Below, piece after piece: positions 28,657-38,823 of a DNA stretch of 64,000 nt. The stretch comes from Pseudoalteromonas sp. P1-9. GTDB taxonomy: Bacteria > Pseudomonadota > Gammaproteobacteria > Enterobacterales > Alteromonadaceae. Below the pieces are notes generated by a model that was given only the letters and a program-made list of their open reading frames with translations, was not told where the DNA came from and made no database searches. The first letter of the stretch is position 1; every line of letters begins with the position of its first letter. Location of the stretch: assembly GCF_001399975.1 (NCBI RefSeq), contig NZ_LKBD01000019.1, positions 1 through 64,000 of the forward strand, read 5' to 3'. The translations under genes and the position numbers were made by a program.

Positions 28657-31266
28657 ATGATTAAAAAATTATCTCTAGCAGTGGCAGTTGCACTTTGTTC
28701 TGGGCATGTAATTGCAGCGCCTTCTGCACCTAGTTTAAGTTGGGAAGACCAAAAATATTCATTTGTTGATGTAAATATTGATGGTCAAGGTTCGTATAAG
28801 TCATTAGTTACACGCAAAGATGTAGTTGATATTGCAATCAAATGGAATGCGTGGAGCGGTGAAGGTGGCGACAGCTACAAAGTAAAATTTGACGGTGTAG
28901 TCGTAAACGAAGGCACACTTGCTGCTGGTACTAAGTCGGGCACAATTACCTTTCCATACACGCAATCGGGCCGTCATCAGTTAACGGTTGAATTGTGCCA
29001 AGGCACTGTGTGTGCGGCAAGCGCGCCAAAACCAATTGTAATTGCTGATACAGACGGTGGTCACTTAGATCCGTTACCAATGAATGTAGATCCAAATAAC
29101 GGTAACTATGGTACCTCGCCAGACACCGTTGTAGGTGCTTATTTTGTTGAATGGGGCATTTATGGCCGCGACTTTGATGTAACCAAAGTGCCGGGCCAAA
29201 ACCTAACGCATATTCTGTACGGTTTTATTCCAATTTGTGGTGCAAATGAGTCACTGAAAGAAATAGAGAACGGTAACAGCTGGCGAGCATTACAAAAAGC
29301 CTGTGCTGATTCACAAGATTACGAAGTGGTTATTCACGACCCATGGGCCGCGATTCAAAAGTCACTGCCGGGTGTAGATGCAAAAGACCCAATTCGCGGT
29401 ACTTACTCACAGTTAATGGCGCTTAAGCAGCGTTACCCAGATTTAAAAATCTTACCATCGGTAGGTGGTTGGACACTGTCAGACCCATTCCACGGCTTTA
29501 CTGAAAAAGCGAATCGCGATGTATTCGTAGCATCTATGAAAGATTTCTTAAAAACTTGGAAATTCTACGATGGTGTAGATATTGACTGGGAATTCCCTGG
29601 TGGCGGCGGTCCAAACCCAAACCTTGGTGATCCAGCAAAAGACGGTCAAGCATACATTGATCTAATGCGTGAACTGCGCGCCATGCTAGATGAGTTAGAA
29701 GCTGAAATTGGCAAACCGTACCAACTTACTTCTGCAATTGGCATGGGTTATGACAAAATTGAAGACGTTAACTATCCGCAAGCAGCGCAATATATGGATT
29801 ACATCTTCGCCATGACGTATGACTTCTACGGTGGTTGGAACAATGTTACCGGTCACCAAACAGCGCTTTACTGTGGTAGCCATATGAGTACAGATGAGTG
29901 TAATGGTACTGGTTTTGATGATAAAGGCGAGCCGCGTAAAGGCCCTGCGTACACCACAGATAACGGTATTCAATTGTTGTTACAACAAGGTTTAGATCCG
30001 GCGAAAATTGTATTAGGTACGGCGATGTATGGTCGTGGTTGGGAAGGTGTATACCCAGCAAATACAACAGACGGCGCAAACCCAATGACAGCACCGGGTA
30101 ACGGTAAACTTACTGGCACTACTGCACAAGGTGTGTGGGAAGCAGGCGTAATTGATTACAAAGGCATTAAAGCTCATATGATTGGCGCGGCAGAAACCGG
30201 CATTAACGGTTTTGAGGTTGGCTATGATGACGTGGCTGAAGGTGCCTATGTTTGGAATAAATCAAACGGTAAATTAATCACATACGATAGCCCGCGCTCA
30301 GTAAAAGCGAAAGGTCAGTATGTTCGCAACTTAGGCCTTGCTGGTTTATTTGCATGGGAAATTGATGCTGACAACGGCGATATTTTAAATGCAATGCACG
30401 AAGGCCTAGGCGTTGTGGGTGGTAACACTAAACCTGTGGTTTCTGTACCGGGTGTTACAACGGTTAAATCAGGTGAAAGTACTTCACTTTTCGCAACAGC
30501 CAGTGATCGTGATAACGACCCACTAACATACAGCTGGACAGGCGATGCAGCCTTAACGCTTTCTGGTGTAAACACAGATACGGTATCAATTACGGCACCA
30601 ACGGTAACGCAAGATACTGATTACACAGTAACCGTTGCTGTATCAGACGGCACAGATACTGTAACTAAATCGGCGATTATTCGCGTGGTATCAGATACGG
30701 TAGTGATTAACGAACCGCCAGTAGTATCACCAATTGCTAATGTTAGCGTGGAAGAGGGTAAATCAGCTTCTGTCAGCGTTACCGCATCAGATGCGGATGG
30801 CGATACACTAAGCTATAGCTGGAATGTACCTGCGGGCTTAACACTTTCTGGCAGTGGCGCAAGTGTGACGCTTACAGCAGGTGAAGTTGCAGCAGATACG
30901 AACTTGAGCGTATCAGTAACGGTATCAGACGGTACTGATGCTGTAACAGAAAGCTTCATAGTAACGGTAACTAATGTAGATGGCGGTGGCAGCACAACGT
31001 GGAATGCTGATGCAATTTACACCGGTGGCGATACGGTGCTATACAATGGTGTGGAGTATAAAGCGAAGTGGTGGACACAAGGCGACCGTCCAGATCTTGG
31101 CGGCCCGTGGGAAGAAGTTATTCCAAATGACGGTCAAGTTCGCGCATGGCGTGCTGACCTTGTTTACAACACAGGTGACAAGGTGACTCACAATAATGAC
31201 ACTTACACAGCAAAATGGTGGACTAAAGGCGAAGAGCCGGGCGTTGCCGATGTGTGGGCGAAATAA
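28657..31266 (+). CDS. chiA: Secreted GH18 chitinase, ChiA type
   Basis: An 869-residue exported chitinase like Serratia ChiA. It has a signal peptide (about 1-20), a ChiA N-terminal fibronectin-like domain (about 21-130), and a GH18 barrel (about 155-590) with VGGW and YDGVDIDWE, where E312 is the proton donor; the MTYDFYGGW motif also fits. Two PKD/Ig-like domains follow (about 600-690 and 690-770), then two CBM5/12 modules (YKAKWWTQGDRP and YTAKWWTKGEEPG). ChiA-type enzymes are processive and would complement the upstream chitinase and LPMO. GAGAAA (28647-28652) lies upstream of the ATG. Confidence 0.93.
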   Translation: MIKKLSLAVAVALCSGHVIAAPSAPSLSWEDQKYSFVDVNIDGQGSYKSLVTRKDVVDIAIKWNAWSGEGGDSYKVKFDGVVVNEGTLAAGTKSGTITFPYTQSGRHQLTVELCQGTVCAASAPKPIVIADTDGGHLDPLPMNVDPNNGNYGTSPDTVVGAYFVEWGIYGRDFDVTKVPGQNLTHILYGFIPICGANESLKEIENGNSWRALQKACADSQDYEVVIHDPWAAIQKSLPGVDAKDPIRGTYSQLMALKQRYPDLKILPSVGGWTLSDPFHGFTEKANRDVFVASMKDFLKTWKFYDGVDIDWEFPGGGGPNPNLGDPAKDGQAYIDLMRELRAMLDELEAEIGKPYQLTSAIGMGYDKIEDVNYPQAAQYMDYIFAMTYDFYGGWNNVTGHQTALYCGSHMSTDECNGTGFDDKGEPRKGPAYTTDNGIQLLLQQGLDPAKIVLGTAMYGRGWEGVYPANTTDGANPMTAPGNGKLTGTTAQGVWEAGVIDYKGIKAHMIGAAETGINGFEVGYDDVAEGAYVWNKSNGKLITYDSPRSVKAKGQYVRNLGLAGLFAWEIDADNGDILNAMHEGLGVVGGNTKPVVSVPGVTTVKSGESTSLFATASDRDNDPLTYSWTGDAALTLSGVNTDTVSITAPTVTQDTDYTVTVAVSDGTDTVTKSAIIRVVSDTVVINEPPVVSPIANVSVEEGKSASVSVTASDADGDTLSYSWNVPAGLTLSGSGASVTLTAGEVAADTNLSVSVTVSDGTDAVTESFIVTVTNVDGGGSTTWNADAIYTGGDTVLYNGVEYKAKWWTQGDRPDLGGPWEEVIPNDGQVRAWRADLVYNTGDKVTHNNDTYTAKWWTKGEEPGVADVWAK

Positions 31267-31282
31267 GTTTTCATTCTAGTTC

Positions 31283-31310
31283 AAAAGGCAGCTACCGCTG
31301 CCTTTTTTTG
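31283..31310 (+). terminator. Terminator at the end of the chitinase genes
   Basis: 10-bp stem AAAAGGCAGC/GCTGCCTTTT (31283-31292, 31297-31306) with loop TACC and a T run. Confidence 0.9.
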
Positions 31311-31500
31311 CATTTGTACTTTTCTGTTTTGGTAATAGTGCGGCTCTTCGTGTAACCCCAAAGCCCAATCAATATAAAAGATCAGGGGTTACCTTTTCTA
31401 AATAAAAGTTAAGTGTTCATGAAAATCTCGTCAAAAATCAACAGGTCTTAATATTTAACGTCTATTATTGTGTTAATAACTAAAAGTCTTTGAAAATGAC

Positions 31501-34500
31501 ATGAACCCAAGAATACCGTTATTTATAATCTGGCTTGCAATGACATTATTTGCATTTACTGCGAGTAATGCGTTGGCTAATGGGCAATCGTCGTCGCTGA
31601 TCAACGAGTATGCGATTAAAAAGCTGGGCACTGAAGATGGTTTTGTGTCTTCAGAAATTTATTCAATTATTCAAGATAATCAAGGATTTTTATGGTTTGG
31701 TACCGCTGAAAATGGGGTGATGCGATTTGATGGTCGCAAGGTTGTGTTGTTTGAGTTTAATAAAGTGAACGAAAACGGCTTATCACATAATGATGCGGGT
31801 AATTTAATGCTCGATAACGACGGCAGAATTTGGATTGGCACGTGGGGCGGCGGCGCTAATCTTTACGACCCTAAAATTGGGCGATTTGAAAACTTTCTAC
31901 ACAGTGCATCGCGAGCAAACTCGGTATCTTCTAATCGCATTCAATCATTATTGCACGACCAAACAGGCATTATTTGGCTTGGCAGCTACGATGGTGGGCT
32001 TAATAAATATCTGGGCAATGGTCAATTTGAGCACATTACAAAAACCGGTGACTCGGAGCCGAGTTTATCTCATAACCGTATTTGGGATATCGCAGACAAA
32101 GACGACAATTTTCTGTGGGTAGCGACCAGCTATGGCGTAAATCTATTTAACAAAAACACTCAGCAGTTTAAGCACTTCTTTCCAAACCCAAATAATAAAA
32201 CCCCAACTGGGGCCAACGAAATTAGAAGCATGCTAATAACCAAAAGCGGAACATTTTATGTCGCCACGCAACAAGGTCCGTTTTTGTTTGAGCCAAATAG
32301 CGGCAGTTTCACCGCTATTTTAAATGTAGATCAGCAAGCACTTGGCCAAGTAAATTCGATGATAGAAGACCAAGACGGATTTGTTTGGTTTGTTACAGCA
32401 ACAGGTATTTATCGCTATGCCAATGATATAGAGGAAATTGAGCGGCTAGATTTAGGTTACAACAATGGCTTTCGCATTATTTTTGAGGATTCTTTTGGTG
32501 TTATTTGGATCACAAATGAAGTGCACGGCATTTTTAAACTGACACCACAGCGTAAATTTAAATCGATTAATAGCTCGCAACTAAGTGCGCCAAATGGCAT
32601 AACAGTTGACGAAAATGGCGATGTAGTTATTGCTGCTTCCTCTTCCGCCTTGTTTAAATGGCAAGTACGGGCGAAAAGCTTAGAACCTATTTCGGGTCCT
32701 CTTTTCACTAAAGAAAACGGTTTGGCGAATAGTGGGGCTGTGGAAAAACCCATTGTATTAAAACAAGGCACCAATTTACTTTGGATTGCACAAGACCAAG
32801 GGCTTGCCAAATACAACTTAGCAACTGGGAAAATTGACATAATCCGCTACCCTAAAACCGCTGAAAATTACCAAGAATTTAGAGAGTTACGGGCGTTAGC
32901 GCTCGATGAACACGGTAACTTATGGATTGGCACCTACAAAAATGGTGTGTACGTATACAACACAACCCATAAAACCTTTACACATTTAGACGAAAACAAC
33001 GGCTTATCGCATCCTGAAGTGCTTAAAATAATGCGCGATAACGACAACAACATGTGGGTTGGCACCGGCAATGGCGTAAACCTGTGGTTACCCGATAAAC
33101 AGCGTTTTCGGGTTTATAAAATGGATGAAGCCGACGAGCAAACTTTATTGGGTAGTATCGTACAAGATATTTACCAAGCTAAAAATGGCGCGATTTGGAT
33201 AGCAACGCAAAAAGGCCTCAATTTATATCAACCCAGCAGCCAAACCTTTAAGCATTACAGCGTCTTAAATGGCCTTGCTACATCGTTAATTCGTGCTGTG
33301 GTAGATGATCAAAACGGCAACTTATGGCTCACCACTAATAAGGGTATCTCTACTTTAAACCCAAGTACTGATGAAGTCGTTAACTATGATGGCAGTGAAG
33401 GGATTTTAGGGGCAAATTATTACGCAAACAGCTTGGTTGTGGGTGCCAACAATACTTTATTCACTAGTAGCCAACGTGGGGTTGAATACTTTAATACTGA
33501 TGTTGAAGAAAACGAAGTTAAATCACCTAACGTGGTACTGACTGGGTTTAGCAAAATGGGCGAGCAGAAAAAGCTCGAAAAACCGTATTCTTATGTCAAA
33601 GAAATTGACTTATCGTATCAAGATTACTTTATTTCATTTGAGTTTTCGGTGTTAGATTTTGCAGCACCCAGCAAAAATCAGTATGCCTATCGCCTTGAGG
33701 GGTACGATAACAACTGGATAGAATTAGGTAACAATAATATTGCGTCATTTACTAATTTGGATGGCGGAAGCTACACCTTGCAAGTTAAAGCAACTAACAG
33801 TGCTGGGAAATGGAGTAACGAGCTGCTTTCAATCGACTTAAATGTGGCGCCTTCGCCTTTCAAAAGCTGGTGGGCTTATACGCTTTACACGTTATTTGCC
33901 GGTGCATTGGTTGTTTTAATGATTTATCTGCGCACTCGTTTGCAACAAAGTGAGATATCTCGGCAAAAGCAATTTGTAGTGGCGTTAGAAGAGCAAGTTG
34001 CTGAAAAAACGGCGTCGCTTGAGCAACAAGCCAAAGAACTCAAACTCGCCGTACAAAAAGCAGAAACTGCAACGAAGTTAAAGTCTGAATTTTTAGCCAA
34101 TATGAGTCATGAGATCCGCACACCAATGAATGGCGTAATTGGTATGCTGCAACTGTTAAAAGACAGCAGGCTTTCCGACGAACAAGCACACCGCGTGAGC
34201 ATTGCCAGTTCAAGTGCAAAGTCGTTACTGACGCTGATTAACGATATTCTGGATTTTTCAAAAATAGAAGCAGATCGCATTGAACTTGAATACATTGATT
34301 TTGATCTGCGTAACTTACTTGAAAAACTCGCAGAATCTGTGGCCCTTGATGCACAGTTAAAAGATGTTGAGGTTATTTTAGATATCAACGCCATGTCGGT
34401 CAGTCATGTAAATTCCGATCCTGGGCGAATTCGCCAAATACTCACCAATATTTTAAGTAATGCCGTTAAGTTTACTGAGTCAGGTCAAATTGTGATCCGT

Positions 34501-35631
34501 GCAGAGCTTTGTGACTCCGAAAAAATAGGATTCAGTCAGCTAAACTGCGAAATTCAAGATACCGGCATCGGCATTGCCAAAGATAAAGTAACCTCGCTAT
34601 TTGACGCATTTAGCCAAGGAGATGCATCGACCACACGAAAATACGGTGGCACTGGGCTTGGCCTCAGCATTACACGAAAACTCTGTAATCTGCTGCACGG
34701 CGATGTAACGGTTACAAGTAAATTAGGCGAGGGCAGCTGTTTTAACGTAACGTGTTTAGTGAAAAACATCGCGCAGCCAAACAAGGTAAATGAAGGCCCA
34801 CTATTTGAGTTGTTAACGGTGTTGATTGCTGACGAAAATGAAACTAATTGCCAAGTGGTAAAACAGGTTTTAGAGAGCGAGTCAGCAAACACAATCGTTG
34901 CCAATTCAGCTGAGCAGGTAACGGCACATTTAAGTAGTGATTTAGCAACTATCGACTTGATTTTAATGGATGCTAAGTTGTATGAAAATGGCCTATTAAA
35001 ACAGCAATTAACGTACCTCACGAAAACGAATAAAACACAGCTAGTTATGATGGCGCCAATTAATAAACAATTCGATAGTGATGCGTGTAAAGCGGGTAAT
35101 ATTAGCGCGATTTTGGCAAAGCCCGTTACGCCAAAAGGCCTGATTAAAGTACTTAACAGTGCGCTGCAAAACTCATCTGAGCATACCAGTGATGTAAGCG
35201 AGCAGCCGACCAATTTAAATGATACAGACACCACTACGTTTAATGGTGTACACGTATTGTTAGTTGAAGATAATCCAGTAAATCAAATGGTCGCGTTGAG
35301 TGTTTTGAAAAACTTAGGGGTAACTGCAGATGTTGCCTCAAACGGCTACGATGCGTTAGCAGCTCTTAAAGCCATGGACAAACCAAGCCAATATTCAGCA
35401 ATTATTATGGACTGCCAAATGCCGGAAATGGACGGTTATGAAACCGCATCTAAAATTAAATCGGGCGAGGCAGGACATAGCGCAATAAATATTCCGATAA
35501 TTGCAATGACCGCCAATGCCATGCAGGGCGATAAACAGCGCTGCCTTGATGCGGGAATGGACGATTATATGACCAAACCCATATCGCAACAAACGGTGAT
35601 AGCCAAATTGAAAAAGTGGATTAGTGAATAA
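31501..35631 (+). CDS. Giant hybrid sensor kinase with beta-propeller sensor
   Basis: A 1376-residue inner-membrane sensor. After a signal peptide (about 1-26), a periplasmic part holds two-component propeller repeats (many L-W-I/F-G-T blades, about 40-700) and a Y_Y_Y domain (about 710-790). One transmembrane helix lies near 800-820. A coiled coil leads to HisKA with H870 (MSHEIRTP) and an ATPase domain ([18 protein letters not shown]). Two receivers follow, one with D1157 and a weak Thr position, the other canonical with D1304 ([12 protein letters not shown]). It has no DNA-binding domain and no Hpt, so phosphate must leave to a separate protein. Its position suggests a chitin-oligomer sensor. 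Confidence 0.88.
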   Translation: MNPRIPLFIIWLAMTLFAFTASNALANGQSSSLINEYAIKKLGTEDGFVSSEIYSIIQDNQGFLWFGTAENGVMRFDGRKVVLFEFNKVNENGLSHNDAGNLMLDNDGRIWIGTWGGGANLYDPKIGRFENFLHSASRANSVSSNRIQSLLHDQTGIIWLGSYDGGLNKYLGNGQFEHITKTGDSEPSLSHNRIWDIADKDDNFLWVATSYGVNLFNKNTQQFKHFFPNPNNKTPTGANEIRSMLITKSGTFYVATQQGPFLFEPNSGSFTAILNVDQQALGQVNSMIEDQDGFVWFVTATGIYRYANDIEEIERLDLGYNNGFRIIFEDSFGVIWITNEVHGIFKLTPQRKFKSINSSQLSAPNGITVDENGDVVIAASSSALFKWQVRAKSLEPISGPLFTKENGLANSGAVEKPIVLKQGTNLLWIAQDQGLAKYNLATGKIDIIRYPKTAENYQEFRELRALALDEHGNLWIGTYKNGVYVYNTTHKTFTHLDENNGLSHPEVLKIMRDNDNNMWVGTGNGVNLWLPDKQRFRVYKMDEADEQTLLGSIVQDIYQAKNGAIWIATQKGLNLYQPSSQTFKHYSVLNGLATSLIRAVVDDQNGNLWLTTNKGISTLNPSTDEVVNYDGSEGILGANYYANSLVVGANNTLFTSSQRGVEYFNTDVEENEVKSPNVVLTGFSKMGEQKKLEKPYSYVKEIDLSYQDYFISFEFSVLDFAAPSKNQYAYRLEGYDNNWIELGNNNIASFTNLDGGSYTLQVKATNSAGKWSNELLSIDLNVAPSPFKSWWAYTLYTLFAGALVVLMIYLRTRLQQSEISRQKQFVVALEEQVAEKTASLEQQAKELKLAVQKAETATKLKSEFLANMSHEIRTPMNGVIGMLQLLKDSRLSDEQAHRVSIASSSAKSLLTLINDILDFSKIEADRIELEYIDFDLRNLLEKLAESVALDAQLKDVEVILDINAMSVSHVNSDPGRIRQILTNILSNAVKFTESGQIVIRAELCDSEKIGFSQLNCEIQDTGIGIAKDKVTSLFDAFSQGDASTTRKYGGTGLGLSITRKLCNLLHGDVTVTSKLGEGSCFNVTCLVKNIAQPNKVNEGPLFELLTVLIADENETNCQVVKQVLESESANTIVANSAEQVTAHLSSDLATIDLILMDAKLYENGLLKQQLTYLTKTNKTQLVMMAPINKQFDSDACKAGNISAILAKPVTPKGLIKVLNSALQNSSEHTSDVSEQPTNLNDTDTTTFNGVHVLLVEDNPVNQMVALSVLKNLGVTADVASNGYDALAALKAMDKPSQYSAIIMDCQMPEMDGYETASKIKSGEAGHSAINIPIIAMTANAMQGDKQRCLDAGMDDYMTKPISQQTVIAKLKKWISE

Positions 35632-35636
35632 GCTTG

Positions 35637-35681
35637 CTTAAGTGCCAATTGTTGATTGCTATTTAAATTGTCGCACTTAAG
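35637..35681. terminator. Imperfect hairpin between convergent kinase genes
   Basis: CTTAAGTGC (35637-35645) pairs with GCACTTAAG (35673-35681), with a further CAATT/AATTG inside and a 2-base bulge. There are no long T runs. It sits between converging genes and may terminate both. Confidence 0.4.
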
Positions 35682-35690
35682 TAAATGGGC

Positions 35691-36950
35691 TTAGGCAAAG
35701 GTTAAACTAATCGTTACGCCTCCATTGTCACTGCTAAGTGAGACGTTAACACAGTATTTTTCACATAATCTTTTTACCAGCGATAGGCCAATGCCACTGC
35801 CATGGCTATTTGGCCCACGTTTTCCTGCTTCAAATACGCTTTGCGATGAGAGTGTATCTGTTAAGCCTTTACCGTTGTCTGCGATGGTGAGCACATTGTT
35901 TTGAAACTCAATTTTTATATGCGAACCTTGGCCATGGTAAATGGCATTTTGCAGTAAATTTTGGACGACGAGTGAAAGCTCTAATGCCCCCATTGCCACA
36001 TTGGCGTTATCGGCCAAGTTAATGTCTACTGTTACGTCTTTTAATAGTGCCTGATTTTTAATGATGCAGTTTTCAATAACCGATTTTAAGTTGGTGTGCT
36101 CGGTATTGCGCTGCTTTTCACGGGCAAGGGCGAGTAACGTTTCAATAGTCTCGTGCATTTGCTGATTGGCATCACTAATGCGCGTAACAAATTTTTGCTG
36201 TGCTTGGCTTAGCTCGGTATGGGTTAATAATGTTACAGCGCCTTGGCTTACCGTGAGCGGGGTGCGCAATTCGTGGGATACATCGCGAGTAAATTGTTGT
36301 TCTCGTGTTATAAATGCACTTACGCGAGCAAGCGCTGCCTCTAATGTTTGCGCAAATCGGCCAATCTCGTTTTGTTTAAATTGTGCGGCGAATTTTGTCG
36401 GTAACTTTTCAACCGGGCTATTGTCGACGATATTCATTAGATCATCGAGTGGATTGAGTAAGGTTTTACTTAACTTAACTGTGCCAAACGCAAGCACTAA
36501 CGCCAGTAAAATACCTAAGCACAGTAAGCCGAATGAGAAATAGAACAGCTTGTTAGTTAGGCGGTTTACCACTAATTGTTGACTTACCTCGGCCAGTAAA
36601 ATATGTTGCTGACGCTGATTATCATCGAGATAGGCGATGTGATAATGCTCGTTCTTATCGCCGCTAAATTCTCTTCGCTTAGGTGTGTTGCTTAGCGCTT
36701 GTTGCACAAGGTTTGGCAAAGTACTTTGGTCTTTATGGTAAGTAATAAAATCAAAATGGGGCTTAGGTGTTTGCCCATTTTTAATTTGGCTGAGTACTTG
36801 TTGCTTTTCACTGTTTAGAATTTGATAGAAGAAAGTGTCTTCAACCACAAAACTAAACATTAAGGTCACAAGTGAAAATAAAATGCTTAGAAGTACTACG
36901 ATTGAAACAAAGTAAGTAACGATTTTGTTTCTAAGTTGCTTTGCTGTCAT
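35691..36950 (-). CDS. Two-component sensor histidine kinase
   Basis: A 419-residue membrane kinase. Two transmembrane helices (about 10-32 and 133-158) enclose a small periplasmic sensor domain, followed by a linker and HisKA with the phosphoacceptor in RDVSHELRTPLTV (about residue 230). The ATPase domain has QNLLQNAIYHG (N box), IADNGKGL and GSGIGLSLV. It is encoded 12 bases after the OmpR-type regulator, so the two form a pair. The signal is unknown; the alpha/beta hydrolase upstream in the operon may be a target. Confidence 0.9.
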   Translation of the reverse strand: MTAKQLRNKIVTYFVSIVVLLSILFSLVTLMFSFVVEDTFFYQILNSEKQQVLSQIKNGQTPKPHFDFITYHKDQSTLPNLVQQALSNTPKRREFSGDKNEHYHIAYLDDNQRQQHILLAEVSQQLVVNRLTNKLFYFSFGLLCLGILLALVLAFGTVKLSKTLLNPLDDLMNIVDNSPVEKLPTKFAAQFKQNEIGRFAQTLEAALARVSAFITREQQFTRDVSHELRTPLTVSQGAVTLLTHTELSQAQQKFVTRISDANQQMHETIETLLALAREKQRNTEHTNLKSVIENCIIKNQALLKDVTVDINLADNANVAMGALELSLVVQNLLQNAIYHGQGSHIKIEFQNNVLTIADNGKGLTDTLSSQSVFEAGKRGPNSHGSGIGLSLVKRLCEKYCVNVSLSSDNGGVTISLTFA

Positions 36951-36962
36951 AACTGGGCTCGT

Positions 36963-37664
36963 TTAAATATCGAGTGCTAAACCAACACTGTGAATGGTTT
37001 TAATAAGTGGTGTGGCAAACGGTTTATCAACGGCTTTTCGCAGCTGATAAATATGTGAGCGTAATGAATCAGAATCAGTGCCGTCTTCACCCCAAATACG
37101 TTCGCAAAGCTCACTTTTAGATACCGCACGTGGGTAACTTTCCATCAGAATTTTTAAAATACCAAAAAGCATCGGGGAGAGCTGCAGCGGTGTGCCGGCG
37201 CGCGTAACTTGTTGACGCTGGTAATTAAGCACGAGCTGTTTATCGGCTTCACCAAGGTTGAGTGCTCGTTCTGCACTTTGACTTGCATGACGAAGTGTTA
37301 ATGCACAGCAGCGCATATATAACTCGTCTAATGCAAATGGCTTGGTGAGGTAATCATCAGCACCATGCTGAAAGCCCGCCAGTTTGTCATCTAATGTATC
37401 TCTGGCGGTTAGCATTATAATGGGAATATGGCGGTCAGCTTTTTCTCTTATCCGTTTACAGACTTCAAGGCCTTCAATATCGGGCAGCATAATGTCTAAA
37501 ATAATGCAGTCAAAATACGCTGTCAGGGCCAATTCGACGCCTTGTTCGCCAGCATATGCAAAATCCAGTATGTCGCCTTTTAGTGCGAAGAAATCAGCAA
37601 TGTTCTCGGCAATTGCTGCATTATCTTCAATCACTAAAATGCGTAGTGGTGAGGTTTTTGTCAC
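36963..37664 (-). CDS. OmpR-family response regulator
   Basis: A 233-residue regulator with receiver (IEDN acidic pair, phosphoacceptor in CIILDIMLPD, Thr in IIMLTA, Lys in YLTKPF) and a C-terminal winged helix (RAVSKSELCERIWG, then SLRSHIYQLRKAVD). GTG at 37664 overlaps the hydrolase stop as GTGA, the usual coupling, and is preferred over an in-frame TTG three codons upstream (37673). It should control its own operon or nearby genes. Confidence 0.9.
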   Translation of the reverse strand: MTKTSPLRILVIEDNAAIAENIADFFALKGDILDFAYAGEQGVELALTAYFDCIILDIMLPDIEGLEVCKRIREKADRHIPIIMLTARDTLDDKLAGFQHGADDYLTKPFALDELYMRCCALTLRHASQSAERALNLGEADKQLVLNYQRQQVTRAGTPLQLSPMLFGILKILMESYPRAVSKSELCERIWGEDGTDSDSLRSHIYQLRKAVDKPFATPLIKTIHSVGLALDI

Positions 37665-38575
37665 TCGAACCAACCTTCTAATTGTGTGTAGTAGCCTTCA
37701 GGAAGCTCATGCTCGCCCTGAATAACAATATGATGTTTTTGCGTATTTGCAATTGCGTTAAATAGTGCAATGTTTTCTTGTTTATTGGCATATTGGTCGT
37801 TATCTGCGGTAACTAACCAGGTTTTTTCTGCACTCAACTGTTTAACGAAATTGAGTGGCGACACACGCGCAACATTATCACTCGAAGCTGGTGGTACAAT
37901 TGATAACACCTTATTTATACGGGTATCAAGTGACGCTAAAATTAAGCTAATTTGACCACCCATGCTGTAACCTGCCACGCTAATTTCGTTTTGGTCGAAT
38001 TGCGGCTGTGTTGCGACCCAATCTAAAAGTACACGGTGATCTTTAACCGTATCAATTATCATGGTTTCGTATGGTTCGCGTTTGCCCCAAAACCATAAAT
38101 CATACATTACCTTTTTTATGTTGTAATCCAAGTTCTTACGTTTGCCATGATTGCGTGCATCAATAACTAACACCGCATACCCTTTGGCAAGCGCCATATT
38201 GGCTAGTTCATCGGTTTGTTCAATGGTATCGGTATTTTTAAATGAATCTTGTAGCCAACGAATGTAGCTTCGTCCCATTGCGTGAACACCTATCAACAAG
38301 GGCACAGGTTTGCTGCCATCATAGTTTTCAGGGTACACCAACTGGCCGTTTACATTTTCTCCATCAAAGCTTTGGTAATTAATAGCGTAATGACCGTTTT
38401 CAAGCTGTGTTAATGTAACGTTGGCGTTTTCCACTTGATAACTGTAGGTTTCTGCTAGCTGATTTGGCGTTATCTGATAGGGTTTTAAGGCAAACTTGGT
38501 ATACCAAAAAATTGCCAGCAATGTGAGAACTGTGATTGTTGTAAGGGTAATTTTCATCCAATTTTTCTTAATCAT
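37661..38575 (-). CDS. Alpha/beta hydrolase with N-terminal membrane anchor
   Basis: A 304-residue serine hydrolase of the dienelactone hydrolase/acyl-peptidase type. One hydrophobic helix (about 8-26) would anchor it with the catalytic domain outside the cytoplasm. LLIGVHAMGRSYIRW supplies the oxyanion region, the nucleophile is in VAGYSMGGQISL, and the His is in IQGEHELPEGYY. It is the first gene of an operon with the OmpR-type regulator and kinase. The substrate is unknown. Confidence 0.8.
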   Translation of the reverse strand: MIKKNWMKITLTTITVLTLLAIFWYTKFALKPYQITPNQLAETYSYQVENANVTLTQLENGHYAINYQSFDGENVNGQLVYPENYDGSKPVPLLIGVHAMGRSYIRWLQDSFKNTDTIEQTDELANMALAKGYAVLVIDARNHGKRKNLDYNIKKVMYDLWFWGKREPYETMIIDTVKDHRVLLDWVATQPQFDQNEISVAGYSMGGQISLILASLDTRINKVLSIVPPASSDNVARVSPLNFVKQLSAEKTWLVTADNDQYANKQENIALFNAIANTQKHHIVIQGEHELPEGYYTQLEGWFE

Positions 38576-38780
38576 TATTTTTTCCTTGGGTGCGATTATT
38601 AATGCTATTCGCTAGGCCATCGTTATGACTGAGCGGTTTATGACAGGCACTTTAAATCAATAGATGTGAAATGGATGTGAAAGACAGCGATGTTATAGTG
38701 ATAGGGCAGTTAAAGTGATACGTGTGTTGTAAAAAATATGGCTGCTTCAAGCCGAAGCGCTTGAAGGTTTTGAAATATAA

Positions 38781-38804
38781 AAAAGGCCGCATGTGCGGCC
38801 TTTT
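38781..38804 (-). terminator. Terminator of the subtilase gene
   Basis: Perfect 10-bp stem AAAAGGCCGC/GCGGCCTTTT (38781-38790, 38795-38804). Read on the minus strand it is followed by TTTTTTATATT, and it lies 20 bases past the subtilase stop. Confidence 0.85.
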
Positions 38805-38823
38805 GTTGTCTTCAGAGAGTTTT

